Assembly (NCBI RefSeq): GCF_029873635.1
Contig: NC_080421.1
Location: 38,110,617 to 38,174,616 of the forward strand
Length of the DNA: 64,000 bases
Reading direction: 5' to 3'
Origin: Malania oleifera
Taxonomy: Eukaryota > Streptophyta > Magnoliopsida > Santalales > Ximeniaceae
Below the pieces are notes generated by a model. That model made no database searches. It worked only from the letters and a program-made list of their open reading frames with translations, and had not been told where the DNA came from. The number at the start of each line of letters is the position of its first letter. Within the stretch, counting starts at the first letter, position 1. This document shows positions 21,522 through 34,600 of this stretch, one piece after another. Made by a program: the position numbers and the translations under genes.

Positions 21522-24500
21522 ATGGCTAACGGTACTATTCAATCGGTCATTCCAAAATTGACCCGAGAGAATTATGACAACTGGTCGATTCAAATGAGAG
21601 CCCTTCTAGGTTCTCAGGATGTCATGGATATCGTTGAAGATGGGTACAGAGAAAGCACATCAAAAGAAGCCGAAGCAGCTATGCCCGAAGCTCAAAGAAC
21701 GACCTTGCGAGCCGATCGAAAGAAAGATTGCAAGGCAAAATCCATAATCTACCAAGGCCTTGATGAGGCCACGTTCGAAATCATTGCCTCCGCGAAGACA
21801 TCTAAAGAAGTCTGGGACTCTCTCCATCGAACACACAAAGGTGCAGATAAAGTAAAAAAGATTCGTCTTCAGACATTGCGAGGTGAGTTCGAATCTCTCA
21901 TAATGAAGTCTACTGAATCCATTTCAGACTACTATACACGAGTAATGGTAGTATCAAATCAATTAAGAAGAAATGGAGAAATTCTCAATGACGAGAGAAT
22001 TTGTGAAAAAATTTTGCGATCTTTAGATCCAAAATATGATTATATAGCTGTGACCCTAGAGGAGACAAAAGACTTGGAAACAATGTCTGTAGAAGAACTT
22101 GTGGGCTCACTCCAAGCCCATGAGCAAAAAGTCAATAGAAGAAGTGATGATAAAGCACTGGAGCAAGCTCTCCAAACGAAGTTGTCCCTCACTACAGATA
22201 GATACGACAAAGGGGGGACGTCACAACAAGGAAGAGGACGAGACCGAGGATCTCGTGGAAGAAATTCTGGAAATTTTAACTCCAGAGAAGGTGGCAGAGG
22301 CAGAAGAGGTCCCACTAGAGGAGGACGAAATCAACAGAGCTATGTCCCACAAGGCAGAGGACAAGGAAGAAGGGGAGGATACAAAAATCGTTTGAATGAA
22401 GATAAAAGAAACATTCAATGCTATAATTGTCATAAGTATGGGCACTATAGTAATGAGTGTTGGGGACGACAACAAGAAAAGGTTAGCGAGGAGGCCAACC
22501 TTGCCGAAACAGATCATGCAAATGGAGAGTCATTGATGCTGATGGCACACAATGCAACTCCTCAGGACCAGAGTGTTTGGTACCTTGATTCTGGAGCCAG
22601 CAATCATATGACTGGCAGAAAGAACCTATTCTTTGAACTTGATGAGAAAGTTCAGGGGGAGATCTCTTTCGGAGATGATTCAAAAATCTCAGTCCAAGGG
22701 AGAGGAGATGTTTTGATCAAACAAAAGTCCGGAGATCATGCTTACATCTCCAACGTCTACTATGTGCCAGCCATGAAGACTAATATACTTAGTCTCGGAC
22801 AGCTCGTGGAGAGAGGCTATCGAATTAGCCTCAGTGATAAGCAGATGGTGATAATAGATGCTCGAGGAAAGCTTGTTACTCGAGTTCAAATGGCAAAGAA
22901 TCGAATGTTTCCGCTCGCCATCCAACATGATACGCCAAGGTGTTTGAGCGCTATCATCAAAGACAAAGACTGGCTATGGCATCTAAGGTATGGGCATCTA
23001 AACTTTGAAAGTTTGAAACAATTGGGAAGCAAGAAGATGGTTAAGGGCTTACCCAATATCCATCATCCAAATGTGATATGCGAAAGCTGTATTTTGAGCA
23101 AGCAACATAGAAACAGCTTTGGAAAGCAAGCCGACTGGAGATCAACCATGCCGCTCCAGCTAATACACACAGATGTGTGTGGTCCATTAAGACCATTTTC
23201 GAATGGACAGAATCGATACTTCCTCACCTTCATCGACGACTACAGCAGGAAGACCTGGGTCTACTTCTTGAAAAGGAAGTCAGAGGTATTCGATAAGTTC
23301 AAAGAGTTCAAAACTCTTGTGGAGAAACAAAGTGGCTTCCGCATCAAGTCACTCCGGTCAGACCAAGGAGGAGAGTACAAAGACGAAGCTTTCCTGGAAT
23401 TCCTTAGACAACAAGGAATTCAGAAACAGTTCACACCATCATACACTCCCCAGTTGAATGGTGTAGCTGAAAGGAAGAACCGCACAATCCTTAACATGGC
23501 TAGAAGCATGTTAAAGGATAAAAATGTGCCCAAGAGTTTTTGGGCAGAAGCAGTGTTATGTGCAATCTATCTGCTAAATAGGTGTCCGACGAAGAGTCTT
23601 GATACAAAGACACCATATGAAGCCTGGAGTACTCACAAGCCCAGTGTGAGTCATCTGAGGGTGTTTGGCTCCATAGCCTACGCCAAGATCCCAGAAGCAA
23701 GAAGGACAAAGCTGGATGATAAAGGAGAGAAGTGTATCCTTGTAGGATACGGTGACAGCACCATGGGATATCGACTCTACAATCCCATCAACAAGAAAGT
23801 CTTTCACAGTCGGGATGTCATCTTTGAAGAAAATGAATCCTGGAAATGGGACCAGGTTGAATGTTCCAAAGATGCGGAATTGACACTTGAAGGAGAAGAA
23901 CCTACACAGACAAGAGAAGTGGCTATCGAGCCACAAATTCCTGAGCTGCAGACACCTCCACATGGTTCACCACAGAGGAATGAAGCTCCATCACCAATTG
24001 AGCGTGAAATCTCAGACATGAGACCTAGAGGAGCTCGAAATCTAGCCGACCTATATGAAACTACAGAACCAATTGAAGAGTATGTTACTCTTTACTGTCT
24101 ATTGTTAACCAGCGACCCGGTTAGCTTTGAGGAAGCTAACGAAGAAGACAAATGGAGAAAAGCGATGGATGAGGAGATTCAATCCATCGAGAAGAACAAA
24201 ACTTGGGAGTTGACAAATCTCCCGAAGGGCCGCAAAACCATTGGTGTGAAATGGGTCTACAAGACCAAAAAGAATGCTCAAGGAGAAGTTCAAAGATATA
24301 AAGCAAGACTTGTCGCCAAAGGCTACAAGCAAAAAGAAGGGATTGATTATGGAGAAATCTTTGCCCCGGTTGCTAGACTTGAAACCATCAGATTACTTAT
24401 TTCACTTTCAGCACAAAATAGATGGAAGATTTACCAGCTAGACGTGAAATCAGCTTTTCTGAACGGTTTTCTGGAAGAAGAGATTTATATCGATCAACCA

Positions 24501-25673
24501 CCTGGATATGTAAAGAAGGGCAAAGAAGATAGAGTGTACAAGTTGAAGAAAGCACTCTATGGCTTGAAGCAAGCACCTCGTGCGTGGAACATGAGGATTG
24601 ATGACTACTTCCAGAAGAATGGATTTGAGAAGTGTCCCTACGAGCATGCGCTATATATAAAGATGGAGACAGATGGAAGCATGCTCATAGCCTGCCTATA
24701 TGTTGATGATCTGATCTTCACCGGCAACAATCCAGAGATGTTTGCCGCTTTCAAAAGGAGCATGGTCAAAGAATTCGAAATGACAGATATTGGCCAGATG
24801 GCTCATTTTCTTGGCATAGAAGTCATGCAAAGCGAGAAAGGAATTTTTATCTCCCAGAGCCACTATGCAAAAGAAGTATTGAAGAAGTTTGGGATGGACA
24901 AATGCAACCCAGTGACAACTCCAGTTGAAACAGGATTGGAGTTGAGAAAGAATGAGCAAGGAGATGTTGACCCCACATATTTTAAGAGTCTGGTTGGAAG
25001 CTTGAGGTATTTGACGTGCACCAGACCAGATATACTCTACGGAGTTGGACTTGTCAGCAGGTACATGGAGACTCCTGACCAGTCCCACCTGAATGCAGCG
25101 AAAAGAATACTTCGATATGTCAAAGGTACCATCACTGATGGTATGTTTTATTCATCAAGAGGTAATTGCAGACTTATTGGCTATTCAGATAGCGATTGGG
25201 GAAGAGATCTTGATGAAAGAAAAAGCACAACTGGATTCACATTTTTCATGGGAGATACAGCGTTTACATGGTCTTCGAAGAAGCAACCCATCGTAACGCT
25301 ATCATCATGTGAAGCTGAGTATGTTGCTGCTAGCTCAGCTGTTTGTCATGGTATATGGATTAGGAATGTACTGAAGTATCTGGGATTTCTTGAAGGTAAT
25401 CCCACAGAAGTTTACATCGACAACCGATCAGCGATTGCACTTGCGAAAAATCCAGTTTACCATGAAAGAAGTAAACATATTGATACTCGGTATCATTTTA
25501 TCAGGGAGCATGTCAAAAATAAAGAAGTGGAATTGATATCTTGCAGAACGTATGATCAGATTGCTGACATTTTCACAAAACCACTCAGACATGATATTTT
25601 TGCAAGACTGAAGACAATGCTCGGAATGACAAAATTAGGAGAGTCAAGTTTAAGGGGGGATGTTGAAGATTAA
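21522..25673 (+). CDS. copia gag-pol polyprotein
   Basis: One open frame of 1383 residues from the ATG at 21522. An earlier in-frame ATG at 21393 is less likely, because the conserved gag start is [14 protein letters not shown]. Order: gag; a CCHC zinc knuckle ([14 protein letters not shown], about nt 22419-22460); aspartic protease with DSGASNHM (about nt 22586); integrase with an HHCC-type region (about nt 22980-23110) and a DD35E core; reverse transcriptase with YVDDL (nt 24701-24715); and RNase H ending near 25600. The stop lies about 12 bases inside the right LTR. The single frame without a gag-pol shift is usual for plant copia elements. Confidence 0.95.
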   Translation: MANGTIQSVIPKLTRENYDNWSIQMRALLGSQDVMDIVEDGYRESTSKEAEAAMPEAQRTTLRADRKKDCKAKSIIYQGLDEATFEIIASAKTSKEVWDSLHRTHKGADKVKKIRLQTLRGEFESLIMKSTESISDYYTRVMVVSNQLRRNGEILNDERICEKILRSLDPKYDYIAVTLEETKDLETMSVEELVGSLQAHEQKVNRRSDDKALEQALQTKLSLTTDRYDKGGTSQQGRGRDRGSRGRNSGNFNSREGGRGRRGPTRGGRNQQSYVPQGRGQGRRGGYKNRLNEDKRNIQCYNCHKYGHYSNECWGRQQEKVSEEANLAETDHANGESLMLMAHNATPQDQSVWYLDSGASNHMTGRKNLFFELDEKVQGEISFGDDSKISVQGRGDVLIKQKSGDHAYISNVYYVPAMKTNILSLGQLVERGYRISLSDKQMVIIDARGKLVTRVQMAKNRMFPLAIQHDTPRCLSAIIKDKDWLWHLRYGHLNFESLKQLGSKKMVKGLPNIHHPNVICESCILSKQHRNSFGKQADWRSTMPLQLIHTDVCGPLRPFSNGQNRYFLTFIDDYSRKTWVYFLKRKSEVFDKFKEFKTLVEKQSGFRIKSLRSDQGGEYKDEAFLEFLRQQGIQKQFTPSYTPQLNGVAERKNRTILNMARSMLKDKNVPKSFWAEAVLCAIYLLNRCPTKSLDTKTPYEAWSTHKPSVSHLRVFGSIAYAKIPEARRTKLDDKGEKCILVGYGDSTMGYRLYNPINKKVFHSRDVIFEENESWKWDQVECSKDAELTLEGEEPTQTREVAIEPQIPELQTPPHGSPQRNEAPSPIEREISDMRPRGARNLADLYETTEPIEEYVTLYCLLLTSDPVSFEEANEEDKWRKAMDEEIQSIEKNKTWELTNLPKGRKTIGVKWVYKTKKNAQGEVQRYKARLVAKGYKQKEGIDYGEIFAPVARLETIRLLISLSAQNRWKIYQLDVKSAFLNGFLEEEIYIDQPPGYVKKGKEDRVYKLKKALYGLKQAPRAWNMRIDDYFQKNGFEKCPYEHALYIKMETDGSMLIACLYVDDLIFTGNNPEMFAAFKRSMVKEFEMTDIGQMAHFLGIEVMQSEKGIFISQSHYAKEVLKKFGMDKCNPVTTPVETGLELRKNEQGDVDPTYFKSLVGSLRYLTCTRPDILYGVGLVSRYMETPDQSHLNAAKRILRYVKGTITDGMFYSSRGNCRLIGYSDSDWGRDLDERKSTTGFTFFMGDTAFTWSSKKQPIVTLSSCEAEYVAASSAVCHGIWIRNVLKYLGFLEGNPTEVYIDNRSAIALAKNPVYHERSKHIDTRYHFIREHVKNKEVELISCRTYDQIADIFTKPLRHDIFARLKTMLGMTKLGESSLRGDVED

Positions 25674-26010
25674 ACTTGAAGACCGGCAGCCCACCTCCAT
25701 TGAAGACCGGCAGCCCACCGTTGTGGACATTGGAGATTTGCAGGCAACCTACTCCACCTACCAGCCCACCGCTATTGAAGATTTGCACCCACCATTGTTG
25801 ATTATTTGATTTCTATAATTACTATAAATAGCTGAGTTGTGTGTGAGTAAATGTGAGCAAAATGTGGTGTGTGAGAGAGATTAGCCAGTGAGCCGTGAGA
25901 GAGATTTTAATTCCTCTGTATTATTTTCAGATTGAAATATACTTGTTTGGTATTTATCCTCACTGAGTTTCAGTCACAGCCAGTGACTGAGTGCTCCTCT
26001 CCACCCATCA
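25661..26010 (+). repeat. Right LTR of the copia element
   Basis: 350 bp, identical to the left LTR and followed by the target duplication AAAAG. Confidence 0.95.
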
Positions 26011-26015
26011 AAAAG

Positions 26016-27008
26016 ATCTCACCGATAACTGAAACTAAGACAACCGTTTGGAAAATACTACAATATGTACCCTTTGCCACAGGAAATTTGATGTTGCGAA
26101 CAAAAATCAATCGAAGAATATTTAAACAATGAGGGATTGCGAGAATTCTTTAATCTAAATTCAAGATTCAAAATATTTTTTACTTCTTCATGATTTTAGG
26201 CTGAAGAAATAAGAATCCTTGAACTTGTTTGGTCTTTGGGAGAAAAGAAAGGAAGTTCAGAGAGGGGATCTGTTTGGTTGGTGAGAAAACAAAACTAAAA
26301 AGGAAAGAACAAAATAGAGAAAAATGAAAGAGAAGAAAGAGAAAAGAAAAGAAACATGTAGAAGTAGAAGCAAAAAGAAAAGAAACTTTTAGAAGTGAAG
26401 TAAGGGGGGGGGGGGGTGGGGGAAGCAATTTGAATAAGTAGATGAAAAATGAAAGATGAATTCGATTAATTGTTGGTTTTTGAGAGAACTTGATAAAATA
26501 TCTCAAAAGCTACATCCAATAGATCTCTCCATTACTACCAAAGAACTTTCAAGAATTTGATCCACCATTTTAGCTTGTGTTGAATCAAAAATGATCCTCT
26601 TAAAGTACACCTTGAGAAATGGAAATTATTTCCCTTAGCAAATTTGAAGACTTGAAGCTTGATGGATGGGGCGCGCAACAACAAGAATAGATGCGACGGT
26701 GAGAAACTTCACATCATATTGGGAGGTTCACAGTGAGAGGAATCGCAAATTGTCGTTGCCAAGACGTGGCAGTTCTTTGGGCTGGTTCTTTTTCTTTTTG
26801 ATTCAAGAGAGTAATTAATCCAATACCAAATTGATGTAGGACAAGAATTATGACTCAAAATCAGAAAGAGAACCAGAGAGGGGAGGAGGAAAAAAGGAAG
26901 AATAAAGGAGAGACAACAGAACAAGGAGGAGTCTAGAAAAAAAAAAATTTAATCACATATAAAATCAAAATTTTATTCATTGATTTGCCATATATGTTAT
27001 TTTTCTTC
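26016..27008. other. Unassigned, purine-rich intergenic DNA
   Basis: Contains a long purine-rich stretch (about 26220-26460) with a G run near 26405-26421. The open frames on the opposite strand here are low-complexity products of that bias. No gene was recognised. Confidence 0.5.
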
Positions 27009-27280
27009 ACTTTTTTTTTTTTTTTTTTGACTAAATAAAACAAAATGACTAAACAAAAATAAAAAAACAAACCACTAACAAAAACAAAGCAGAAATAACA
27101 AGAAAGGAACTAGCACACAAAAAGAACAAATATAGGAAGGGAGACTAAGAGGAGGTTTTTGACTTCCAGAGAATTTGACTCTTGGTCTAGGACACCTTAC
27201 CTGAAAACCTAGCCCTCGTAGCAAGTTCATGGGCCTCAAGGTTAACTAATCTAGGGACTGCAGCTTCTATTGAAAAATTT
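27009..27280 (-). mobile_element. L1-type LINE 3' end
   Basis: On the minus strand, text reading NLEAHELATRARFSGKV, then WTKS-like and QILWKSK words, is the end of a plant L1 ORF2 (RNase H region). It runs into a 3' UTR and an A tract (poly-T at about 27009-27028 on the plus strand). It is 5'-truncated; the upper limit is approximate. Confidence 0.6.
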
Positions 27281-28477
27281 TAAATCATTCAAAGGCTATA
27301 TTTATATTTATGAGCATGAATTTTGAGTATTAAACTTGAATTTGAATAAATTTGAACAATATTCACTACACTTTTATATTACATCTCTTCTAAATTCACG
27401 GAATGCCAAATCCAAATCCTCTGTCAACCATAGAGCGAGGGCATCCTAGATGATTGGCTGTTATTTCCGTTGAGAAATGCCCTTTCTTAAGAGAGCCCCA
27501 GCGATCAGCTAGGAAAGCTAGCGAGTCTTTTGAGGGTTCCTAGTGATGAATTGGCTGTGGTATAAAGGAAGGGCAATTCGAGCACATCATACTCGCTAAG
27601 AAATTTGGAAGGGAATTGAAGTGGCTTTTTAAGTACAACTCAAACCATTATGTCATCTTTTCAAAAGCTTTCAAAAACACATAGTGCTTGTATATGAGTT
27701 GTAATCCTCCTTGCAACTCAGCTCTTTCTTTATTGCTTCGGCTTGCCAAAATTCCATGTAGCTTCGCTTTGTATGCTACAGCAATCTTTTTGTTCCAATG
27801 AGTATATCCTTTTGACCTCTCCGAAAGAAAAAAATTGTAGCAGTCGGAATAGCAAGCGAGCAGAACAAGAATCTGGGGAACAACGGAAAACAACAGGCCA
27901 ACTTGTCATCAATTTGTACTCGAATAAGAAACCAAATTTGGATTTGTTGGCAAAGTCTGATTCTGCTCAACCCTCCAAAGTGTACATACAATAAAACCCA
28001 TCCCAATGCACTCAATGAGAGCATTATCCACACATTGAAAACGGCGATTCTTCGCAAAGATGGTATCAAAGGAACTTCTTATGCACATGGGCACTCGCGC
28101 TGGGTTATCAAGAATAACACAAGAAAAGCACATCAAACTGCTGATCAATCACCAGATGGCTTAGAACCAGTATTGCTCAATTTCAAACTGAAAAATCAAT
28201 GGCAGAATGAAACTAAAATATGAGTAGGCTAAGTAGTTAAAGGAACAATGGCTCTTCTATCATTTACTATTTTTCTGATGGAGGGAAGTTCTTCCAGCTC
28301 TGTTACAATTCCACCCTACGTATAGGTGCAGAACATTTAAATTTAATTAACTTGTACAATGTCAATATTTTACTTGACAAAAATAAATTAATAATACCTA
28401 CTCAAAAAATTCCCTGGCAGTGAAAAAAAACAAAATCCAGAGATGACTAACGTCCATAAGCTGAGAAAACACAAAAA
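27281..28477 (-). other. Downstream flank of TIM44, including its 3' UTR
   Basis: Less AT-biased than its surroundings, with overlapping short open frames on both strands (27650-28220) but no recognised domain. The first part (28477 downward on the minus strand) must contain the TIM44 3' UTR; I cannot place the polyadenylation site. An unrecognised host exon or noncoding RNA here is possible. Confidence 0.4.
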
Positions 28478-28600
28478 TTAAATGAGGGCTTGGATGCCAA
28501 GTTGTTGCATCTCTCTTAGCCTCCAGACTGGGATGGCAGCTCCCCCATCTTCATCCATTTGTTGCATAGCCCATGCATAGTATACAGTGTGGATGGTATC
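28478..28600 (-). CDS. TIM44: TIM44 last exon
   Basis: 40 codons and a TAA stop, from DTIHTVYY to QQLGIQALI. The acceptor on the minus strand reads CATAACAG directly before GATACC. This segment is highly conserved across plant TIM44 proteins. Confidence 0.93.
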   Translation of the reverse strand, partial: DTIHTVYYAWAMQQMDEDGGAAIPVWRLREMQQLGIQALI

Positions 28601-31600
28601 CTGTTATGCAATATTCACCAAAAAGAAGTTAGATTAGCAGACAACTGGAATAACAGGATAATAAGTTCACTCAACAAAAGCTACCATTAAAGAGAGAAGA
28701 AAACCAAACAAAAAAAAACATAATAAAACAAAACAAAAAACAAAAAAACAAAAGGGAACTGGGTGAGGAAGGGATGGTGAAATTCAAACCCACCCACGGG
28801 GTGTAATGTGGCATCATCCTGTTACAAGTAAGTCATGCCATGTCCCCCATATCAAACACATCCAAGGCCCCTCTCCTGGGTACAAAAAGGTGGGTAAAAT
28901 GAGGTGATTAGTGTATCAGTTGGGTTTGCTCCAAGTTGGCAAGAGGTTCAAGCTTGGTAGGAGTAGGACTTTGTTTGAAAGGAAAGCAAAATAAAAGCTG
29001 TGAGGTCCTTTTGCTTATCATTGTATAGTTCTAAATGCCTTATAATGATACAATATTCCTCAAATTGTTAAAAAAATCAAATCAAATCAAAAACATTAGG
29101 TTAACGACATTTAAAAATAGAGTGGTATGCCCTTCGGAATTGGGTTTATTACAAATGATAGAAAGGGGTTTGAATATGGTCTGCATTAAAATCAGCAATG
29201 TAGTGCACATCTACAAAAGCAGTAAGGATAAAAGTGAGCATGCACAATAGATCTGGGCCATTGTGCCTAGGAAATTTCATACCATACATGCCGTCATTTG
29301 GACGGCTGAAATCATGGTTGGAAAATCAGATCCCAGACGTGATTTTGTTAAATGTGTTGGTTCACCGAACAGAATTGATGTGCAAACAAAACAAGGCATC
29401 AAAACAGGACTGGAATGAACAAAGTGAATCCAATATTTGGATACACAAGGAATCTAGTCTAGAATACCAGGTCAATTCCATTCCAATGTTTATTTTATGC
29501 GAGGAAGTAGGTAATGTAATCACACTTACGTTAAATTACCAATATATTCTCATGTGTATAAAAAATTAAAAAGCAAATTTACACTTTTAAGAGTTGAACA
29601 AATATATTTGACAATATATGATGCAACAAATAAACTCATTCATAATAAAGGAAGATATAAAACTGCCAATATGACCACCAGTAAATTTAAATCCTTGAGA
29701 GCCACAATGTATTTTGATTACTTCAAATGGGGTCCAGACTAATACAGATTTCTTAATTAACAGAATTGCAATTCCACCCCACCCATGGGAATCACTATTC
29801 CATTTCCAGATTATTTTTCGCAAGTACCAATTATTCCAAATCTACCTAAAAACATTCACAACACCCATATTCTATCCCTTCTGAAGCTTCTCAACAGCCT
29901 CCAACATCCCATCACGAGGAGCCTAAACCAAACATGCTCTTGATATCTTTTTGAGGCAGTTCACTTAGATCAGACCCATCCAAAGATTAAGGTGAATCTC
30001 AATCCCCTCTCCCCATCATCATTCCCAAACTCCTTTTTCTCAACTCCATCTAGCTCATCGTCCTTTTTGACCCTCGCATATGTTTCTTCATCGTCATTAT
30101 TTGAAGTTTTTCCTATTTGAAGGTTGTAGAGTCCTAGAGAGATTGGACTTGGGCAGAGTCCTTCTCTGTTCATCTTCAAATACAATCACTCATGCAACAG
30201 GTGGGCAAGATTTCCAAGTGGCTGCTAAGTGGTTTTCCAAATGCTTGTCAATCTTTCGCCTCTTGCAATGAGGTTTTCATAGCATTAGTGTGTGGTACTG
30301 AATGGCGAATCGTTTAAATGAGATGGGAGAAGGGAAGGAGATTTTCAGAGTTCATCCCATGCAGCTCAAAAGGTGATGGTTTGCAAAATTTTGTGAAGAG
30401 GTTTTGCAAGTTGGCTAGAGATCTTCGTCCTTGATTAAGTGGCAAAGGTGGGAGAAGGATGTAAATGACATGATCAATTATGGAGTCATGTGTGATGGCG
30501 GGGAAACGTCAGACCAGTTCTTGTTGTGGAGGTGAGTTACAATTGAAGGAACCTGAGCATTCATTTCTGGAAGCCATGAGTACGCATTCAGAGAAGATGA
30601 TTCCTAGAGTCAAGGTGGGAGAAGGATGTAAATGACATGATCAATTATGGAGTCATGTGTGATGGCGGGGAAACGTCAGACCAGTTCTTGTTGTGGAGGT
30701 GAGTTACAATTGAAGGAACCTGAGCATTCATTTCTGGAAGCCATGAGTACACATTCAGAGAAGATGATCCCTACAGTCAAGGTGACTAGTAGTACTGAAG
30801 GGGCTGCAAGGAAGTTCTTTATCTAAGTTGGGCCAGTCACTCAAACAGGCCTATATTCAGGGTAATAATGGCCAAATCTAGAGCATTATTTGGAAGGAGT
30901 GGAGAGTTCTTTTTACACCAGATGGGCCTATCTATTGAACAGGCCCATAATCTCAACACTGCTGACAACCCAGGAGGCAGGTACAATAGCCCATGAGGTT
31001 GATAAACTTCCTAGTAAGAGTAAAGGGATTCTTTGGAAAGAATGAAGAGTTCTTTTTTTTTTCCCAACTAGGCCTATCGATTGAACAAAATCATAATCTC
31101 AACATTGCTGAAACAACCAAGGCAGCAGGTGCAATAGCCCATGCAGCTGATTAGCTTTCTAATAAGAACCAAGGTGTTTTATTTGTGGTGTTTCAAGTAG
31201 CAGAGAGGCCTAAAGTCTTCTCATTGCAATACCAAATCCCAAAGGCGCAAGTATAAGGATCAGGGCTGATTGCCTGGGGTTGATGGAGTAGTTGGGGGAA
31301 ATTCTCAGGCAGAGCAGGAGCTGCAATCAGTTGGAGACCAGAATGAGAAATGTTTTGGTAATAGTTTGCACCAAGAGGAGATGGACATTTCAGGGGGGGA
31401 GACAACAGTGGAAAAATTATCAAAAGAAAAAACTGTGGGTATGAGTGTATAAGCATTGATCAGCAAGGAACGTGGGGAAATATTAGTATTGTGTGCTTAA
31501 TAATATTAGTATATTACAAATTCAAACAATTATTAAAAGAAAAAACTCTGTGGGTATGAGTGTATAAGCATTGATCAGCAAGGAACGTGGGGAAATATTA

Positions 31601-34600
31601 GTATTGTGTGCTTAATAATATTAGTATATTACAAATTCAAACAAGTGGGGAGGAAATTTTTTTAAAAATAATGATGCAGGAAAGTTTTATGTTAGAGAAA
31701 TCTCAGAGCTGCTCCAAGTCTGACTTAGGCAACGGAGGAAATCATGCTGAGGAAAAAGAGGGGGGATATTTGGGTTCCCCGCGGAGGGCGGGGGGTGTTG
31801 GGGGAACAAGAATCAAGATAAAATTGATGTTTTGGGATGAAAAACTGCTGGTAAGGAAATCAACTCAGTTAAGTTTAGGGGGCACAAGGTTTGTACTCGT
31901 CCAAAGGTGGTACAGATGGGAATTGAAATGAGATCATTCGAGTGGAGTAACAAGAAAATTTTTAAGGGGAGATACAGAGGGTAATTTATGTATTGTGGAC
32001 GATCCAACTGTTAAGAAGGGTGCAACAAGAAGGGTTAACAAAGGTGAGGAGAAATGGACAGATGCTTCAGATAATGACAGTGACAGTGATACAGATAGTT
32101 TGAAAGTGATGGGAGGTCGCTTTTGGATGAGATTCAAGAACACTACGGATATGTGTCTGACTTGTCAGATTTACCAGGGGATATATCATATGTGTTGCCA
32201 TCTCCATAGGATGGATTGGAGGGGGTTTCTATTTTTTAGGATGAGGAATTTTGAAAGAGAAATTGTGTAAGGATGGAATTCCTCCCACCCTTGTGGACAA
32301 GATTACTGGGAAGCATTTAGAAGCTCAAAATTTGATGGATAAGATGGGTTTACTGTTCATGGTCTGATCCCAGGGCAAATGAAGTTTGTCTTGATGGTGG
32401 TAGAAATAAGGTGAAGCACAAGAGAGAACTACAACATTTGAAGTGCTCAGTGAACTATAGTGGAAAGGGTTTTAAGAGGTTATCTAGGCTAATTCTTGTT
32501 AGTTTTTATTGAATTACATTTTTTCCCTTTTTTTTTTTTTTTATTGAGGACTTCCTGCCCTCGCCTAGGTTGTAATCTTCTCTCTGGTTTATTTCTTGAT
32601 ATATCTTCTTTTCTTACAACAACAACAACAAGCCTTAAGGTCGCACTAGGTGGGATCAGCTACATGAATCCTCCTCCGCCAATTCACCCGATTCAGAGCA
32701 TTTTCCTCCATTAGATTAATGGGCTATTAAATCCTTCCTCGCTACCTCATTCCAAGTTATTTTAGGTCTACCCCTACCTCTTTTCATGCTAGAAACCATA
32801 ACTAACTCACTCCTCCTCACAGTGCACTACTAGGTCTGCGTTTCAAATGCCCAAACCATCTAAGTCGCCCCTCCCTTATCTTGTTTTCAACCGGTGCTAT
32901 GCCTAAATTATTGTGCATATGTTTATTTTATCTTTTAATGTTAAACCACTCATCCACCTTAACACACGCATCTCTTTTCATTTTTTGTACATGTTCTTTC
33001 TTATTTGCCTAGCATTCTAAACCATAAAGCACAGCTGGCCTTATAACCATCTTATAAAACTTTTCTTTTAATTTTAAGGGTATTTTACGATCACACAACA
33101 CACTTGACGCACTCCTCCATTTTGCCCAACCTGTCTTAATTCTATGTACATCTTCAATTTCCCCTTCACCTTGCATAATAGATCCAAGATATCTAACTCT
33201 ATTAGTACTATTAATCTCTTGATTACCTAGTTTAATTTTCTCTCTTTGCTACTCCTTACCTTACTGAAATTACATTTCATATATTTTGTCTTATTCCTAC
33301 TTATCCTAAACCTTTTAGACTCTAATGTGGCTCTCCAAAGTTCCAGTTTAGACTCCACTATGCTCCTACTATCATCAATCAACATGATATCATCCGCTAA
33401 CAACATACATCAGGGGGTCTCATTCTGAATATTCCTAATAATTTCATCAATTACTAAAGTAAAAAAGATAAGGTCTCAAAGACGAATCTTGATGTACACC
33501 TACTGTTATTGGAAACTCTCTAGAATCTCCTCCTCCAGTCTCAACACTAGTCACTACTCTATCATACATATTCTTAATGACCTCCGTATATCTACTGCAA
33601 ACTCCCTTCTTTTCTAATACCCACCAAAGTACTTCCCTAGGTACTCTATCATAAGCTTTCTCTAAGTCAATAAAAACCATATGCAAGTCCTTCTTTTCCC
33701 TAAATTTTTCCATTAAACTTCTTAAAAGATAAATAGCTTCCATTGTTGATCACCCACGCATAAAACCAAATTGATTTTTTGAAATCTTCATTTCTAATTT
33801 TATTTTGTGTTCAATTACCCTTTCCCATAATTTCATCATAGATAATCTTAATTCTGCAATTATTATTGCAATTTTGAATATCACCTTTGTTTGTATACAA
33901 AGGTACTAACGTACTTTTCCTCCATTCTGGAATTTTCTTGGTTTTTATAATATTGTTGAATAGATTAGTTAACCAAATAATTCCTTTATCCCTAAACATT
34001 TCAAAACTTCAATTGGTATTTTATCTGATCCTATAGATTTTCCACTTTTCATCTTTTTTAATGTCATCTTAGTATTAAGGATTCTAATTTTGCGAACAAA
34101 TCTCCTATTTTTAATCCTCTCTTCATTTGTCACTTCCAAGTTCAATCTTTTAATTTGATTTTCATTAAACAAATTATCAAAGTATCTTCGCTACCTCTCT
34201 TTTATGTCTTCTTATCTAATTAAGACTTCACAATTCTCAGCCTTTATACATTTTACATTACCTAAATATTTGCATTTTCTTTCTCTAGCTCTAGCAAGTC
34301 TATAAATTTCTTTTTCTCCTTCTTTTGTATCTAATTTAGTATATAAAGTGTTATAAGTTCTATGTTATGTTTAACTTCATTGATAGTTTTTTTGCATTTT
34401 TTCTCGTTTCTTTATATTTTTCAAGATTTTCTATATTCCTACAATTTTGCCATATTTTATACCAATTTCTTTTTGTCTTAGCATTTTTTTTTTTTTGGAC
34501 TTATTCATCCCACCCACCACCAACTTTCTTTACTACCCAAGTATCTTCCTTTGAACTTACCTAAAACCTCTTTCACTATCCTTACAATAGAATTTGTCAT

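Larger units (their letters stand above)
20502..26010 (+). mobile_element. Ty1/copia retrotransposon, apparently whole and young
   Basis: A 5509-bp element with two 350-bp LTRs (20502-20851 and 25661-26010) that I compared base by base and found identical. It is flanked by a perfect AAAAG duplication (20497-20501 and 26011-26015). A primer-binding site for initiator Met-tRNA (TGGTATCAGAGC) begins at 20853, and a purine tract (AAGGGGGGA) precedes the right LTR. One open frame covers gag-pol in the copia order protease, integrase, reverse transcriptase, RNase H. Identical LTRs imply a very recent insertion. The leader (20852-21521) is unusually rich in GC and CpG. The sub-lineage is not certain; the gag resembles a type common in eudicots. 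Confidence 0.97.
30060..32615 (+). mobile_element. L1-type LINE ORF1 remnant A
   Basis: Broken coding text with features of plant L1 ORF1: [13 protein letters not shown] near 30218, [14 protein letters not shown] near 30320, and later an acidic DSDSDTDS stretch near 32070. It contains a 167-bp tandem duplication, a roughly 150-bp imperfect repeat and a 114-bp tandem duplication. The coding text runs to about 32480 and is followed at once by a T-rich 3'-end-like sequence, with no endonuclease or reverse transcriptase between. The ORF1 assignment is moderately secure, the limits are not. Confidence 0.5.

Noticed and set aside
22040-22517. Open frames on other strands and frames inside the copia gag
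   Set aside because: They are products of the Arg/Gly-rich gag codons and have no independent support.
26180-26506. 108-residue hydrophobic protein
   Set aside because: It is a translation of the complement of a purine-rich low-complexity stretch.
27648-28223. Protein-coding gene from overlapping open frames
   Set aside because: Frames on both strands are of similar length, none has a recognisable domain, and no splice structure supports one.
28740-28900. SINE on the minus strand
   Set aside because: Only a box-B-like word is visible; no A box, tail or target duplication could be shown.
30445-30778. Short LTR pair
   Set aside because: The two units are directly adjacent with no internal region, so this is a simple tandem duplication.
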